A stretch of DNA of 64,000 nt from positions 1 to 64,000 of the forward strand of contig CAYNZP010000009.1 in assembly GCA_964401835.1 (NCBI GenBank). The letters run 5' to 3'. Each line of letters opens with the position of its first letter. Positions within the stretch are counted from its first letter, which is position 1. The DNA comes from CAYNZP01 sp964401835. GTDB lineage: Bacteria; Planctomycetota; Phycisphaerae; SM23-33. Below the pieces are notes generated by a model. It searched no databases. It saw only the letters and a program-made list of their open reading frames with translations, and was not told where the DNA came from. The position numbers and the translations under genes are program-made. Of the stretch, positions 34,635 through 43,099 are shown in pieces.

Positions 34635-34853
34635 ACTACATCAAAACTCCTTAAAATTATTGAAATATGGACATACCAATATTGGTTGAAATAAAACTAC
34701 TGTTCACCGGCAGCTTTTACGCTCCGTTATTAGAAATGGGCTCCTGTTACTTCTAGGCAGCCTTGAGAAATGCTTCCATCAGATGATTGGCAAGCGTGAG
34801 AGTTCCGCGAATGGGCAACCCTCTACATATATATTATACTAAAGGCAGGAAAA
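34635..34853. other. gap upstream of the capsid gene
   Basis: About 220 bases with no convincing gene. The minus strand has TATAAT at 34833-34838, a possible -10 box for the capsid block, but no good -35. A short minus-strand frame ending near 34743 (RNSHACQSSDGSISQGC) could be the remnant of a longer protein, but it has no start. Confidence 0.3.
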
Positions 34854-35132
34854 CTAGCCCGCTCTTTTAAATTGAATGCCATTATCGCCCGGATATGGCT
34901 TTCTGTGGTCATGCTCCCCTGCAACAATTTCCAAGGGAATACCCTTCGGGAAGGCCTTGCAGATATTGCCCTCTATGAGGTGTTTACAATAATGACATTG
35001 CGGGAACCCGCCCATGACTTCTTCGATGAATTTTAGCTCTAATTCATTCCACGCTTTTATTTGTTCACTTGTTTGGCCATTTTCAGGAAAATCCTTTTGG
35101 GCTTCGTCTAGTGCTCTTGTTCTTTTCGACAT
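34854..35132 (-). CDS. small Cys-motif phage-type protein
   Basis: A 92-residue protein. The second half CHYCKHLIEGNICKAFPKGIPLEI...GEHDHRKPYPGDNGIQF is a pattern I have seen in phage and mobile-element hypothetical proteins: two cysteines in CxxC, a third Cys, then the AFPxGIP and GDNGIxF blocks. It could bind a metal. The start at 35132 has GGAG 8 bases upstream. It lies between the tyrosine recombinase and the capsid gene, the place often held by head or terminase-small genes. Confidence 0.6.
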   Translation of the reverse strand: MSKRTRALDEAQKDFPENGQTSEQIKAWNELELKFIEEVMGGFPQCHYCKHLIEGNICKAFPKGIPLEIVAGEHDHRKPYPGDNGIQFKRAG

Positions 35133-35263
35133 AAGACTCTCCACGAACTGGTTTTAAGCCATTTTTTCATTTCCAATACACCTTCAGGCATTTCCTTCAT
35201 AATAATTGATTACAAGTAATCCTCATTAATCCTAGCCATGTTGCAAAATGCTTCTTTGACAAG

Positions 35264-35869
35264 TTATTCATCATATAATCCTGATACACCATCCTTCATA
35301 TCTTCAAAGGGAACATCGGCGTACATATTGGCCGTTGTAGCAGGCGAAGCATGGCCCAATTGCTTTTGAACTTGCCTAAGGTTTTTGGTTTTTCGTAATA
35401 GATGAACTGCCATAGTATGTCGAGCACAATGAATTGATAGGTCTTTTGGCAATCCTGCTCGTTTGATTTCAGCTTTCCATATTTGCTGAAGCCCCTGGGC
35501 GGTTAAAGGCCCGCGTTTCCCTATGAATAACGAACCTTTTTTATCAATAGATTCCCCTACGGTATCTTTCCATGCAATGAATTCTTTCAAATGCTCCAGA
35601 AGCTCAGGAGATATGGCAAGGGTTTCAGCTAATGGTTTTTTACGCTTTAATCTTCTTACCTTCAAAGCTCCTCGTTTCAAATCGACATCGCCAATCCTAA
35701 GATTTGCCATTTCTGAAACACGCAAACCAGTAGACAAAGCCAAATCCACAACCATCCAGCTCAATACGCCGGTTTTACGCCCCTGAGCTATATCTTTTAA
35801 TGCTCTATGTTCGCTGAACGTTCTTAACTGTCTGGCCTCCTCGATGCTCATGTATCGCTGCCTATCCAT
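35264..35869 (-). CDS. small tyrosine recombinase (catalytic domain only)
   Basis: A 201-residue integrase-type protein that has just the catalytic domain. Active-site residues are Arg in LALSTGLRVSEMANL, Lys near RLKRKKPLAE, His and Arg in SIHCARHTMAVHLL, His in KQLGHASPATT, and the nucleophile Tyr in ANMYADV. The usual N-terminal core-binding domain is missing, though the protein begins cleanly after GAGGG, so it is not simply a fragment. It is the second recombinase of the element. It could resolve multimers or excise cargo rather than integrate. Confidence 0.85.
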   Translation of the reverse strand: MDRQRYMSIEEARQLRTFSEHRALKDIAQGRKTGVLSWMVVDLALSTGLRVSEMANLRIGDVDLKRGALKVRRLKRKKPLAETLAISPELLEHLKEFIAWKDTVGESIDKKGSLFIGKRGPLTAQGLQQIWKAEIKRAGLPKDLSIHCARHTMAVHLLRKTKNLRQVQKQLGHASPATTANMYADVPFEDMKDGVSGLYDE

Positions 35870-35980
35870 TTCTACACCCTCTATTCAATAGTTTATAGCA
35901 ATCTTTCAATATATTATAAGCTATTTCTGGGGGTATAAAAGCGTGATTTTCAATATATTTATCTAATTTTATATTGAATA

Positions 35981-36715
35981 TCAATCCTCGAAATCCGTAT
36001 GCCTAGTCCAGCCGGGGTCGGGGCCATCGCCGATACATTTAAAAGCTGAGCCTAAACGCTCAGACGGCAATTGCTTCGGCTGGATATCTGAAACAATAGG
36101 TAAATCCTCTGTTTCTTGGATAGGCGTATGAATATCTGATTGCTCATTAGATTTGCTTTGCTCAATAGGCTCTTGGCTCTGCTTGTTATCTTCGCATGGC
36201 AAAGTAAAGCCGGGCTTGGTTACTATGGTAATGTTTCCCTCACCATCCAAGCCCTCAAACTTTTTTAAGTTCATTAGCAGTTGAGCCGCGCTGACGGGGG
36301 ATTTTTTCAGCAAGTCCAAACAAAATTTTTCGACCCCATGCCTCTTTAGGGCTCGATGAAAAGCAGAAAGAAGGCCTAAATCTTCGTCATCCCCCTCCCC
36401 TGAATCCACACATGTGTTCTCAGTGTTCTTTTTATGTCCTCTACCCGGCCCGCCTGGGAAGCCCTTGAGGAAGTGGCCTTTGGAGTCTTTATATTGGGAA
36501 TAATCAATGTTATCAATATTATCCGGAGGTTCAGGATTTACTTTAGTGTCTGAAATGAGTGGAAGATTATTATCAGTTTCCACATGCCCATCTAAATTTG
36601 ATAAGTCAGATTGGTTTTGTACCTCTATTATATCAACATCATTTGAGCTATTTTTTTCACTATTAAGATATTCTATTTTTCTTTTGAGCCTTTGTTTCAA
36701 ATTTCCATCAATCAC
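35981..36715 (-). CDS. GGPGR-motif mobile-element protein (DUF5681-like)
   Basis: A 244-residue acidic, low-complexity protein. The central DSKGHFLKGFPGGPGRGHKKN matches the F-x-KGxPGGPGR motif of DUF5681-like phage proteins, which often lie near terminase genes. The ~60 residues after it (LLSAFHRALKRHGVEKFCLDLLKKS) are helical. Flanks are Ser/Asn/Glu-rich and probably disordered. GTG is the start, 10 bases after GGAG. It might be a terminase-small-like or regulatory protein. The assignment is weak. Confidence 0.5.
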   Translation of the reverse strand: MIDGNLKQRLKRKIEYLNSEKNSSNDVDIIEVQNQSDLSNLDGHVETDNNLPLISDTKVNPEPPDNIDNIDYSQYKDSKGHFLKGFPGGPGRGHKKNTENTCVDSGEGDDEDLGLLSAFHRALKRHGVEKFCLDLLKKSPVSAAQLLMNLKKFEGLDGEGNITIVTKPGFTLPCEDNKQSQEPIEQSKSNEQSDIHTPIQETEDLPIVSDIQPKQLPSERLGSAFKCIGDGPDPGWTRHTDFED

Positions 36716-36872
36716 ATGACATCAACTCCAAATATTTGAACAAATATTTACCGAATATTTACTTTACATCTTTGGGTTACTAGTTATTAGTTTTGACCAG
36801 TTTTTCCATATAACATTACATGAGGCATCTCTAAGAGCGTTAATGTGAAAACTACCCTTTAACTGGTAACCG

Positions 36873-39062
36873 TTAACCTTTCCTTTTCGCCTCACGCATC
36901 TTTTGAATTCTTGCTACGTCGTCATTCGCAAAATCAATGCCCAAATAAACCAATTTCGTTGTGCCATCGATTTTTACCCGGTCTCTATTAAAACCTAATT
37001 GACTAATTGCCCGCCCAAAGCTTGTGTAATTATCAAGCCATTGATACTTTGGAATCTGGTTATCCTTGCACCATTTTTTATAATGGCCCCTCAATTCAGC
37101 AGCAGGAATGCTATACCCTTCGCCTGTTATACATTTTTCGGACACGAACTCATTGAGAAGATTCTCTTCCTTGCGATATTCGTTTGTTGCGAACTTTACT
37201 TCCTCCGGCTCGGCAAGGCCCTCTTTTTGCCATGCAAGACAACCTTCCAATGCCCAATTAAGAATACCAGATAATTCGGCTTGTAGTTTTACTCCCAAGT
37301 GCCTATCACACTCTTCTTCAGATATTACGATATTAAACGGAATAAGCTTAATTCTATCCCAGATTGCGTGTGTATCTTCTTCAACCTTGGGCTTATTGTT
37401 CGTAATTAAGACAGTTTTGTTTGTCCTTTCGAACTGGAAATAATCCTGTCGCATAAATCGAGCTTTAATAAACTTGTCTCCCGTCAGATTCTTGACAAGT
37501 TGTACTCGCATCTTGCCGTTACGCTCAGTTTCTGAAGCTATTATCAATCGCTTACCCATAAGGTCGGCCAGTTCTGTTGGATGCTCGTTGTATTTTCGCA
37601 CGCTTAATAGATTAGGCGGCGCATAACCAGCATATTCCCCCATCATAGTCAATATGGTATCCAAAAAGGTATTCTTGCCATTGCGTCCTTCGCCAAAAAA
37701 AATTGGCAGAATTTGCTCGCTCACATCACCAGTCAACCATGTGCCGGTAAGTTTCTGAAGATATCGAATTAGGTTTTCGTTATTACCCAATACACGCTTG
37801 AGGAACTTATCAAATAAAGGACACTTCGCTTCCGAATCGTATTGAGCTGGCGCCATTTTAGTTATCAAATCTTCCTTCCTGTGCTCTTGAAATTCTCCTG
37901 TCTTCAAATTTAATGTTCCGTTTTGACAATTAAAAAGGAAAATATCTTTATCTAAATCTTCGGGCGAAACGACTAAAGCTTGATTGTCCTTTGCCATACC
38001 AACAGCAGCTCTAACTCTTTCTCGACTTAAACTTTTCTCAATATGTTTACCCAATGCTTTACAGACAGCAGAATCGGTAGATGTTTTAGCTTCATCGTAA
38101 ATATCTTTGATTGCCTGAATCATTAGAGAGTTTACAGAATCAGTTAGGTCTGGAGCCCAGTATTGACCGTTCCACAGATACCATTTGCCCTGTTGTGGAC
38201 AATATTTCACCTCGTTGCCATGCTTCTTTGCGAATCTCAGTGCATTTCCTTCATCTGTCAGAGAGAACTGGTCCGGTAAAATTGTGCCCTCTGTGGTTCG
38301 CATCACGACAGAAGTCTCAGTCGAATGCTGGTAGCCCATGGCGCTTTGAACAATTTTTATAATCTCCTCTTCCGACAAAGGAGGCACACACCGTTTATTT
38401 TCAGAAATGATAGCGACGTATACCGATTCAGAAGTCAAGCCAAGTTTAGCCATTTTACAGGCCTTGCTGAAAAGGAAGTCATTTCTTTTGCCCTCCGGAA
38501 TTGCTTCGTCTGATTGGTTGACAACTGGAGAATTTTTCTTTTTTAATTTCTCCAACAACCAAGACGGAGCCTCTGCAATTTCAACATCCTCGGGACTACA
38601 ATTTTTTGCCCATTTGTAGCGAGTTCCTGAACTGTGTAAACTTGGTGGAACAATAACACTCCCACCTTCGCCTTTAATATCTAAACCTTCGCCTAACCCA
38701 CCATTATTACAACGGATTTCTTGGTTTTCTGGATACCGAAAAAAGATATGGCAACCACCGCCGCCTGTTTCCGCCATTACCGTCTCCGGTAATGGTTCGA
38801 ATTCAGATTCTAGCATTTCAAGAGATTCATAGCCGCCCGGTTGATAATCAACATCGAGAACAAATATTCCGCTCTCTTTTCCCGTTGCAATTGCAATGTT
38901 CTCATCGGCAAATCCGTTATTCCACCAGTTTCGAATTTGCGTCTCATCTGTCGTTGCGTCTTTAAACCCATGCTTCGTTAAAGGTATTTTATCCCCACGT
39001 TTGACAGGAAAAACATGAAAACCCTTTTGGGCGTATTTCAATGCCCTATCCAAATTTTGCAT
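36873..39062 (-). CDS. bifunctional primase-polymerase / D5-type SF3 helicase
   Basis: A 729-residue replication protein. Residues 1-165 are a prim-pol domain: AIATGKESGIFVLDVDY with the metal aspartates, GGGGCHIFF with the catalytic His, and DIKGEGGSVIVPPS. Residues about 185-245 are a primase C-terminal helical region. A D5-N domain follows, then an SF3 helicase with Walker A FGEGRNGKNTFLD and Walker B-like KRLIIASETE. It would start and unwind replication of the excised element. This domain order is typical of phage satellites, plasmids and phages. Confidence 0.9.
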   Translation of the reverse strand: MQNLDRALKYAQKGFHVFPVKRGDKIPLTKHGFKDATTDETQIRNWWNNGFADENIAIATGKESGIFVLDVDYQPGGYESLEMLESEFEPLPETVMAETGGGGCHIFFRYPENQEIRCNNGGLGEGLDIKGEGGSVIVPPSLHSSGTRYKWAKNCSPEDVEIAEAPSWLLEKLKKKNSPVVNQSDEAIPEGKRNDFLFSKACKMAKLGLTSESVYVAIISENKRCVPPLSEEEIIKIVQSAMGYQHSTETSVVMRTTEGTILPDQFSLTDEGNALRFAKKHGNEVKYCPQQGKWYLWNGQYWAPDLTDSVNSLMIQAIKDIYDEAKTSTDSAVCKALGKHIEKSLSRERVRAAVGMAKDNQALVVSPEDLDKDIFLFNCQNGTLNLKTGEFQEHRKEDLITKMAPAQYDSEAKCPLFDKFLKRVLGNNENLIRYLQKLTGTWLTGDVSEQILPIFFGEGRNGKNTFLDTILTMMGEYAGYAPPNLLSVRKYNEHPTELADLMGKRLIIASETERNGKMRVQLVKNLTGDKFIKARFMRQDYFQFERTNKTVLITNNKPKVEEDTHAIWDRIKLIPFNIVISEEECDRHLGVKLQAELSGILNWALEGCLAWQKEGLAEPEEVKFATNEYRKEENLLNEFVSEKCITGEGYSIPAAELRGHYKKWCKDNQIPKYQWLDNYTSFGRAISQLGFNRDRVKIDGTTKLVYLGIDFANDDVARIQKMREAKRKG

Positions 39063-39126
39063 CTTACATCACTACTCCTATTTTTAGCCTAATCTTCAAA
39101 AAAGGATGCGAAAAGGAACGACAGGA

Positions 39127-39417
39127 TTAGGCTGCCGTTCCTTCCCCTGCTCCCGCAGAGCTGCGCAGGCCAGCGCCGCTGCATTTTTTAAACATGGTTA
39201 CGACCGCCGTAACCTGATAAGTATTCCAAAGAAATTTCCCATTGATTTGCTTGCAATATCCGCCCGCAAAACTTCCACGAGTGGGAAAACCTCGGTCATA
39301 CAACAGTCGGTATTTTTTCAGAATTCCCCGAAGTTCAAGGGGAGTTAATCCGTTTTTTCTTGCGATTCGATTAAGCCTATTGAAAACAATTTCGTTTTGC
39401 TCGTTTTGCTCATTCAT
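39127..39417 (-). CDS. hypothetical small protein of the element
   Basis: A 96-residue basic protein. NRIARKNGLTPLELRGILKKYRLL could be a helix-turn-helix-like region. It starts four bases inside the end of the preceding gene, so it is coupled to it. The Ala/Gly-rich end (SGAGLRSSAGAGEGTAA) is low-complexity. No family was recognised. Confidence 0.5.
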   Translation of the reverse strand: MNEQNEQNEIVFNRLNRIARKNGLTPLELRGILKKYRLLYDRGFPTRGSFAGGYCKQINGKFLWNTYQVTAVVTMFKKCSGAGLRSSAGAGEGTAA

Positions 39418-39736
39418 CTAACTCACCCCAAATTTGTTGAAGAATATCAGGGTGTGGCAGCATCGTATATTCACCAGAAAAGGGGTCAAAAAACTCAAAG
39501 CCGATTTCTGGGCCATCCTCTTTAATGAGTAATCGAATCCATCCTGATTCGAACGCCCGTTCTAGGTTCTCCATGAACTTTTCTAGGCCAAGATTAAAAT
39601 CACCGTAATATTTATGTTTGATTAAGCCAGTAGCTAAATCCGCTATCATTGCTTGAAATGCCGAATGCAACTCTGGGTCCGACTTTTCGAGCTCAGTCAA
39701 CGTGTACGGCAATGGATTGGGATATATCAACTTCAT
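39410..39736 (-). CDS. hypothetical protein of the element
   Basis: A 108-residue acidic protein, all-helical by composition, with a strong AAAGGAGG before the ATG. ELHSAFQAMIADLATGLIKHKYYGDFNLGLEKFMENLERAFE has the look of a phage accessory protein. Overlaps with the next gene show operon structure. Function unknown. Confidence 0.55.
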   Translation of the reverse strand: MKLIYPNPLPYTLTELEKSDPELHSAFQAMIADLATGLIKHKYYGDFNLGLEKFMENLERAFESGWIRLLIKEDGPEIGFEFFDPFSGEYTMLPHPDILQQIWGELDE

Positions 39737-39750
39737 TGCAACCTCCTTTA

Positions 39751-39987
39751 TTAATCCTCAACTTTTTCAAATAATCGGTCTATTTCTCTGCCTTTGTTAC
39801 AATCTCTTTCCCAAAGTTCTTTTGAAATCCTGAAAGGCGGCGACCCCGGTTTATATTTTTTGCTTTTTTCGGGATAATGATTTCTTCCGCTATACGATTG
39901 TCCTGTAACGCTGTCTCGCCAATATCGCCCGGGGCGAAGTTGAACGAGGACGCCCGATTCGATATTCGATAATTTCGATGTTGTCAT
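39751..39987 (-). CDS. hypothetical small basic protein of the element
   Basis: A 78-residue protein with CGGAGG before the ATG. The ATG overlaps the stop of the upstream gene. VLVQLRPGRYWRDSVTGQSYSGRNHYPEKSKKYKPG is rich in aromatic and basic residues, as in small nucleic-acid-binding proteins. No family was recognised. Confidence 0.5.
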   Translation of the reverse strand: MTTSKLSNIESGVLVQLRPGRYWRDSVTGQSYSGRNHYPEKSKKYKPGSPPFRISKELWERDCNKGREIDRLFEKVED

Positions 39988-40601
39988 TATTTAACCTCCG
40001 ATTTTGTTTTGAATGATTTGATAAAATTCCGAAGTTCTTCTGCATTGATAGACAAGAATGGGTTTGAGCTAAATGCCAAAAAAGCAGAGGCCTTACGCAT
40101 TATCGCTCTGCCTTCACGATGGAGTTGTTCGGCTTTTTCTGCTGATGCCAATGCAGATTCGAGAGCTTCTATTGCTTTTTGAGCTTCAGCTTTTTGCTTT
40201 TGGGATAATTGTTCGAGTTTCTGAACCGAGTGCCATGAAGAATAGGACTTTTCGAGATAATTCGCCCATGCTTTGATTGCCGCACGAGCATCATATTTTG
40301 AATTCTCTCTGCTTTCCAGATATTCAAATAAGGCGATCTCCTCCAGTGTTTTTGGCCTTCGCCCGCCCGTGGGATGGGTTTTGCCCCATTGGTCAAGTGA
40401 TTTGCGCCGGGCTTCGGCCGCTACGATTCGCAAAGTTTCTTCTCGATCAACATCTGCGTTGATCGCGTCACATTCTTGGCACGTTCCCAGAAGTGCGGCC
40501 CGCCGCGAATCCCCCTTGGTAAGTTCCTTAAATCCCTCTGGTTTGCCTTCTAAATATTTGTCTTCTAGTGCTTTAAACTGATTCTCGTAATTATCTTGCA
40601 T
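39987..40601 (-). CDS. hypothetical coiled-coil protein, first gene of the right-arm block
   Basis: A 204-residue protein. A CQEC pair and an RRPKTLEEIALFEYL region in the first half could be DNA-binding. Residues about 120-175 form a coiled coil (KLEQLSQKQKAEAQKAIEALESALASAEKAEQ). AAGGA precedes the ATG. It is the first gene transcribed away from the divergent promoter region shared with the serine recombinase, a place where satellites often keep regulators. That is only a positional hint. Confidence 0.55.
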   Translation of the reverse strand: MQDNYENQFKALEDKYLEGKPEGFKELTKGDSRRAALLGTCQECDAINADVDREETLRIVAAEARRKSLDQWGKTHPTGGRRPKTLEEIALFEYLESRENSKYDARAAIKAWANYLEKSYSSWHSVQKLEQLSQKQKAEAQKAIEALESALASAEKAEQLHREGRAIMRKASAFLAFSSNPFLSINAEELRNFIKSFKTKSEVK

Positions 40602-40984
40602 TCACAAATCACTTCCTTAATTATCTTATAAACATCTATATTTTCAGGGTTTGAAACCCATCCTCCTATTTTAATATTGTACTAAACGTTTCAAATTTTC
40701 GAACCAAACCTGCTCCTACATTAATTCATAACTTTCCTTCATTAATATAATTACACCAATACTTTTGTTTTTAGCTCATTTTTTCCAGATTTTTCTGGCC
40801 AAACATCAATTTAAGAGCCAGAAAAAACTCTTGCATTAATATATTATACTGAAACGAACATTCCTCGTGACAAGAAAATTTTCATGTTTTAACATCTTTT
40901 AATACAAGCTTTTATATCTTTTTAGTCACTATTGTTGTTCAAATACTATTTGCTTGAGTATTTGCTTTTCTATATAATACAAAT
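40602..40984. other. divergent control region of the element
   Basis: 383 very AT-rich bases between the minus-strand block and the plus-strand recombinase, with no gene. It holds the recombinase promoter, and a minus-strand candidate (TATAAT at 40843-40848 with TTGTCA at 40868-40873, 19-base spacer). AT-richness and proximity to replication genes would also suit an origin, but no clear iterons are visible. Confidence 0.5.
40950..40978 (+). promoter_or_regulatory. promoter of the serine recombinase, probably giving a leaderless mRNA
   Basis: TTGCTT and TATAAT with an ideal 17-base spacer. The -10 box ends only 6 bases before the ATG at 40985, so transcription would start at or next to the start codon. 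No Shine-Dalgarno fits in that space. Confidence 0.6.
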
Positions 40985-43099
40985 ATGACTAAAGCATTTT
41001 TAATGACAAGAGTAAGTACCGAAGCGCAAGCCGACGTTGGCGAAGGCCACAGTGCCCAGTTACATGCCTGCCAAACCATCGCAAAAAGTAACGGCTTTTC
41101 AAACACTGAACATGTTTCGGAAACGATTTCTGGATTCACCGAAAATATTGATGACCGCCCGAAGTTGGCAAAAGTTTTAAATGAGGCTCAAGCAGGCGAC
41201 ATTCTCATCTGGGACAAGTCCGACCGTATTGCCAGAGACAAAAAAGCGAAAGAATCAATTCTTGATGAAATGGCAAAAAAAAGGCTTCGCTGTATTGTTG
41301 GCGGAACAGAATATGATTTAACCAATGAAGAACACCGCTTAATTTTAACGCTATTCGGGGGCTTCGATCATTACATGGGCCGAGCCCTTGTAGCTCGTAT
41401 GAAATCCGGTAAAGAAGCACGCCAACGCAAGGGTGGAATCATTTACACTAACGCCCCTTTCGGATTGACGTATCAGCCTCCCAAAGACTCGAAAAATTGG
41501 GAAGAGCGAACCTTTGTAATTAATCCCACCGAAGGCAAAATCGTAAAAAAGATTTTCGAAAAATATCTATCAGGTTGGTCACAAGAAAAAATAGCTGATT
41601 GGCTTAACCAACAAAATATAACCACAAGGCGTGGTCGAAGGTGGACGGGCCATAAAATTAGCAATTTGTTGAAGAATCCCATGATAGCTGGACGGGTTTA
41701 TGCCAATCTTTATAGCTATGCCCCCGGCACTCGAAGCCGAAAAATGAATCCCCAAAGGGATTGGCAATTCGTCAAATACATAGGCGAGATAGTTCCGTGG
41801 TCAGACTTTGGACGAGTGCAACAAAGATTAGAGCGCAATCTCCCACCGCATCGTCGAAACTCGGGCGATACATCCAAACAGAAAAAAGGACGAACTGCGA
41901 AAGACAGATATTTTCTTGCAGACCGCTTAAGCTGTGGAAAATGTAATGGCAAAATGGGATTGATGGGCGGAACGAAAAAACCGGACGGCGAATACGTCCG
42001 TTATTACAAATGCTCGTGGAGCAGGAGTACCCGTCGAACTCGGGTACAAGGGAAGGATTGGTGCGAATCATCGGGAATTTTTGCCGACCACGCTGAATTT
42101 CTTATTTGGCACTTTGTCCGTAAGGTCTTTTTGAATCCGAAAGGTTTTTTCAGCGATATACTAAAAGGTAACCCCGCAAAGGCCGAACTAATAAATGCAA
42201 AGCAGGAACTACAGGGTTTTGAAAGTAGGCTTGATACAGTAAATTCAAAAATCGAAAAAGCTATCGACATGCTTCTCGAAACTGAAAAAGGCTCTGCTCG
42301 TGAAGACACTTTAAATGCTCAACTTAAGAAACTCGAAAAAGACCGCGATTCAATTAAAGAACAAATCGCTCGGCAGTCCGGTATTGTTGTGGGGATTGAA
42401 CAGTTTGCAAATCAGTTAGATTTTGTGAAAGACAATAAAGAAGCATTGAATGGAATCCAAGTTGTAGCAAGGCGAGTTATCGATGATTTAAATTACGAGC
42501 AACGAAAAGAATTAGTTAATGCCGTACTGGGAAATTTAACATTCAAAGTTGAAACAATCAGTAAAGAAGAATGGAAAACTTACCGAAAATGCCCTAGTGG
42601 GCAATTTGGAAAGGACTTATACGTTATTTTAAGGGGCGTTGAGAGAATTCCTACTGAACCGCCGAAAACGAGGTTAGAGGCAATAGAACAGACGGTCTAC
42701 GAAAGTAGTTTATCCGACCTGCATAAAATTCCATCCGTAGGCTGTGCCTTCAACCCTAGGGCAAAAGCACGTGGACAGGCCTTTAAACTTGTTCCGCAAG
42801 GCCGATACAATGTTCGCAACGCTTTAAGAGATATGGCGAGATTTGCAAAAAGCCTCAAGCCCCGTATCTACAAAAAATACAGAGACTTAGATTCAACTAA
42901 AAATAATAATACTGATAGAAGACGGCTGCGTTACGATACCGCGCGTCCACAGTACGCTAAAGTTCCCGGCCCGGCTGATGCTGGTAGCTGCCATGAACCC
43001 CTGCCCATGCGGCTACTTCACCGACCCCAAAAAGCCGTGCAAATGCTCGCCGAACCAGGTCCAGCGTTACCTGTCGCGCATTTCCGGGCCGTTGATTGA
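40985..43099 (+). CDS. large serine recombinase (integrase); 3' end replaced by comM sequence
   Basis: In the integrated state the frame gives 704 residues. Residues 1-150 are the catalytic domain with Arg9 and nucleophile Ser11 (TRVSTEAQ) and DKSDRIARD. Residues about 160-290 are the recombinase DNA-binding domain, about 315-360 a zinc ribbon (CGKC...C...C), and about 395-470 a coiled coil. The element ends at 42917, so the last ~59 residues are comM DNA read out of frame. In the excised circle the same frame would continue through attP into the left end and stop at 28058-28060, giving 655 residues ending [13 protein letters not shown]. It catalyses insertion into comM. Confidence 0.92.
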   Translation: MTKAFLMTRVSTEAQADVGEGHSAQLHACQTIAKSNGFSNTEHVSETISGFTENIDDRPKLAKVLNEAQAGDILIWDKSDRIARDKKAKESILDEMAKKRLRCIVGGTEYDLTNEEHRLILTLFGGFDHYMGRALVARMKSGKEARQRKGGIIYTNAPFGLTYQPPKDSKNWEERTFVINPTEGKIVKKIFEKYLSGWSQEKIADWLNQQNITTRRGRRWTGHKISNLLKNPMIAGRVYANLYSYAPGTRSRKMNPQRDWQFVKYIGEIVPWSDFGRVQQRLERNLPPHRRNSGDTSKQKKGRTAKDRYFLADRLSCGKCNGKMGLMGGTKKPDGEYVRYYKCSWSRSTRRTRVQGKDWCESSGIFADHAEFLIWHFVRKVFLNPKGFFSDILKGNPAKAELINAKQELQGFESRLDTVNSKIEKAIDMLLETEKGSAREDTLNAQLKKLEKDRDSIKEQIARQSGIVVGIEQFANQLDFVKDNKEALNGIQVVARRVIDDLNYEQRKELVNAVLGNLTFKVETISKEEWKTYRKCPSGQFGKDLYVILRGVERIPTEPPKTRLEAIEQTVYESSLSDLHKIPSVGCAFNPRAKARGQAFKLVPQGRYNVRNALRDMARFAKSLKPRIYKKYRDLDSTKNNNTDRRRLRYDTARPQYAKVPGPADAGSCHEPLPMRLLHRPQKAVQMLAEPGPALPVAHFRAVD
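42909..42928. other. attR, right attachment site of the element
   Basis: Left half ATACT-GATA is element DNA, centre GA is 42918-42919, and right half AGA-CGGCTG is comM DNA. It is the counterpart of attL at 28017-28036. It lies inside the recombinase reading frame and directly before the in-frame comM continuation. Confidence 0.85.

Larger units (their letters stand above)
28026..42917. mobile_element. 14,892-bp serine-recombinase element inserted in comM, capsid-encoding satellite or reduced prophage
   Basis: The element is bounded by comM halves that rejoin in frame, and it is visibly AT-richer than its flanks. Left arm: exported and membrane cargo (PEP-CTERM lectin, nuclease, small proteins). 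Right arm, all minus strand: four small unknown genes, D5-type primase-helicase, a GGPGR-motif protein, a small tyrosine recombinase, a Cys-motif protein, HK97-type capsid protein, a virion-like protein and a split prohead protease. A divergent large serine recombinase forms the right end. No portal, large terminase, tail or lysis gene is recognisable. That fits a satellite that depends on a helper phage, or a decayed prophage. Confidence 0.85.

Noticed and set aside
35108..35200. 30-residue minus-strand frame (MKEMPEGVLEMKKW)
   Set aside because: Protein-like composition, but no ribosome binding site and it overlaps the next start; too short to support alone.
43000..43099. C-terminal ~59 residues of the serine recombinase as a real domain
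   Set aside because: They are out-of-frame comM sequence beyond attR and not part of the original gene.
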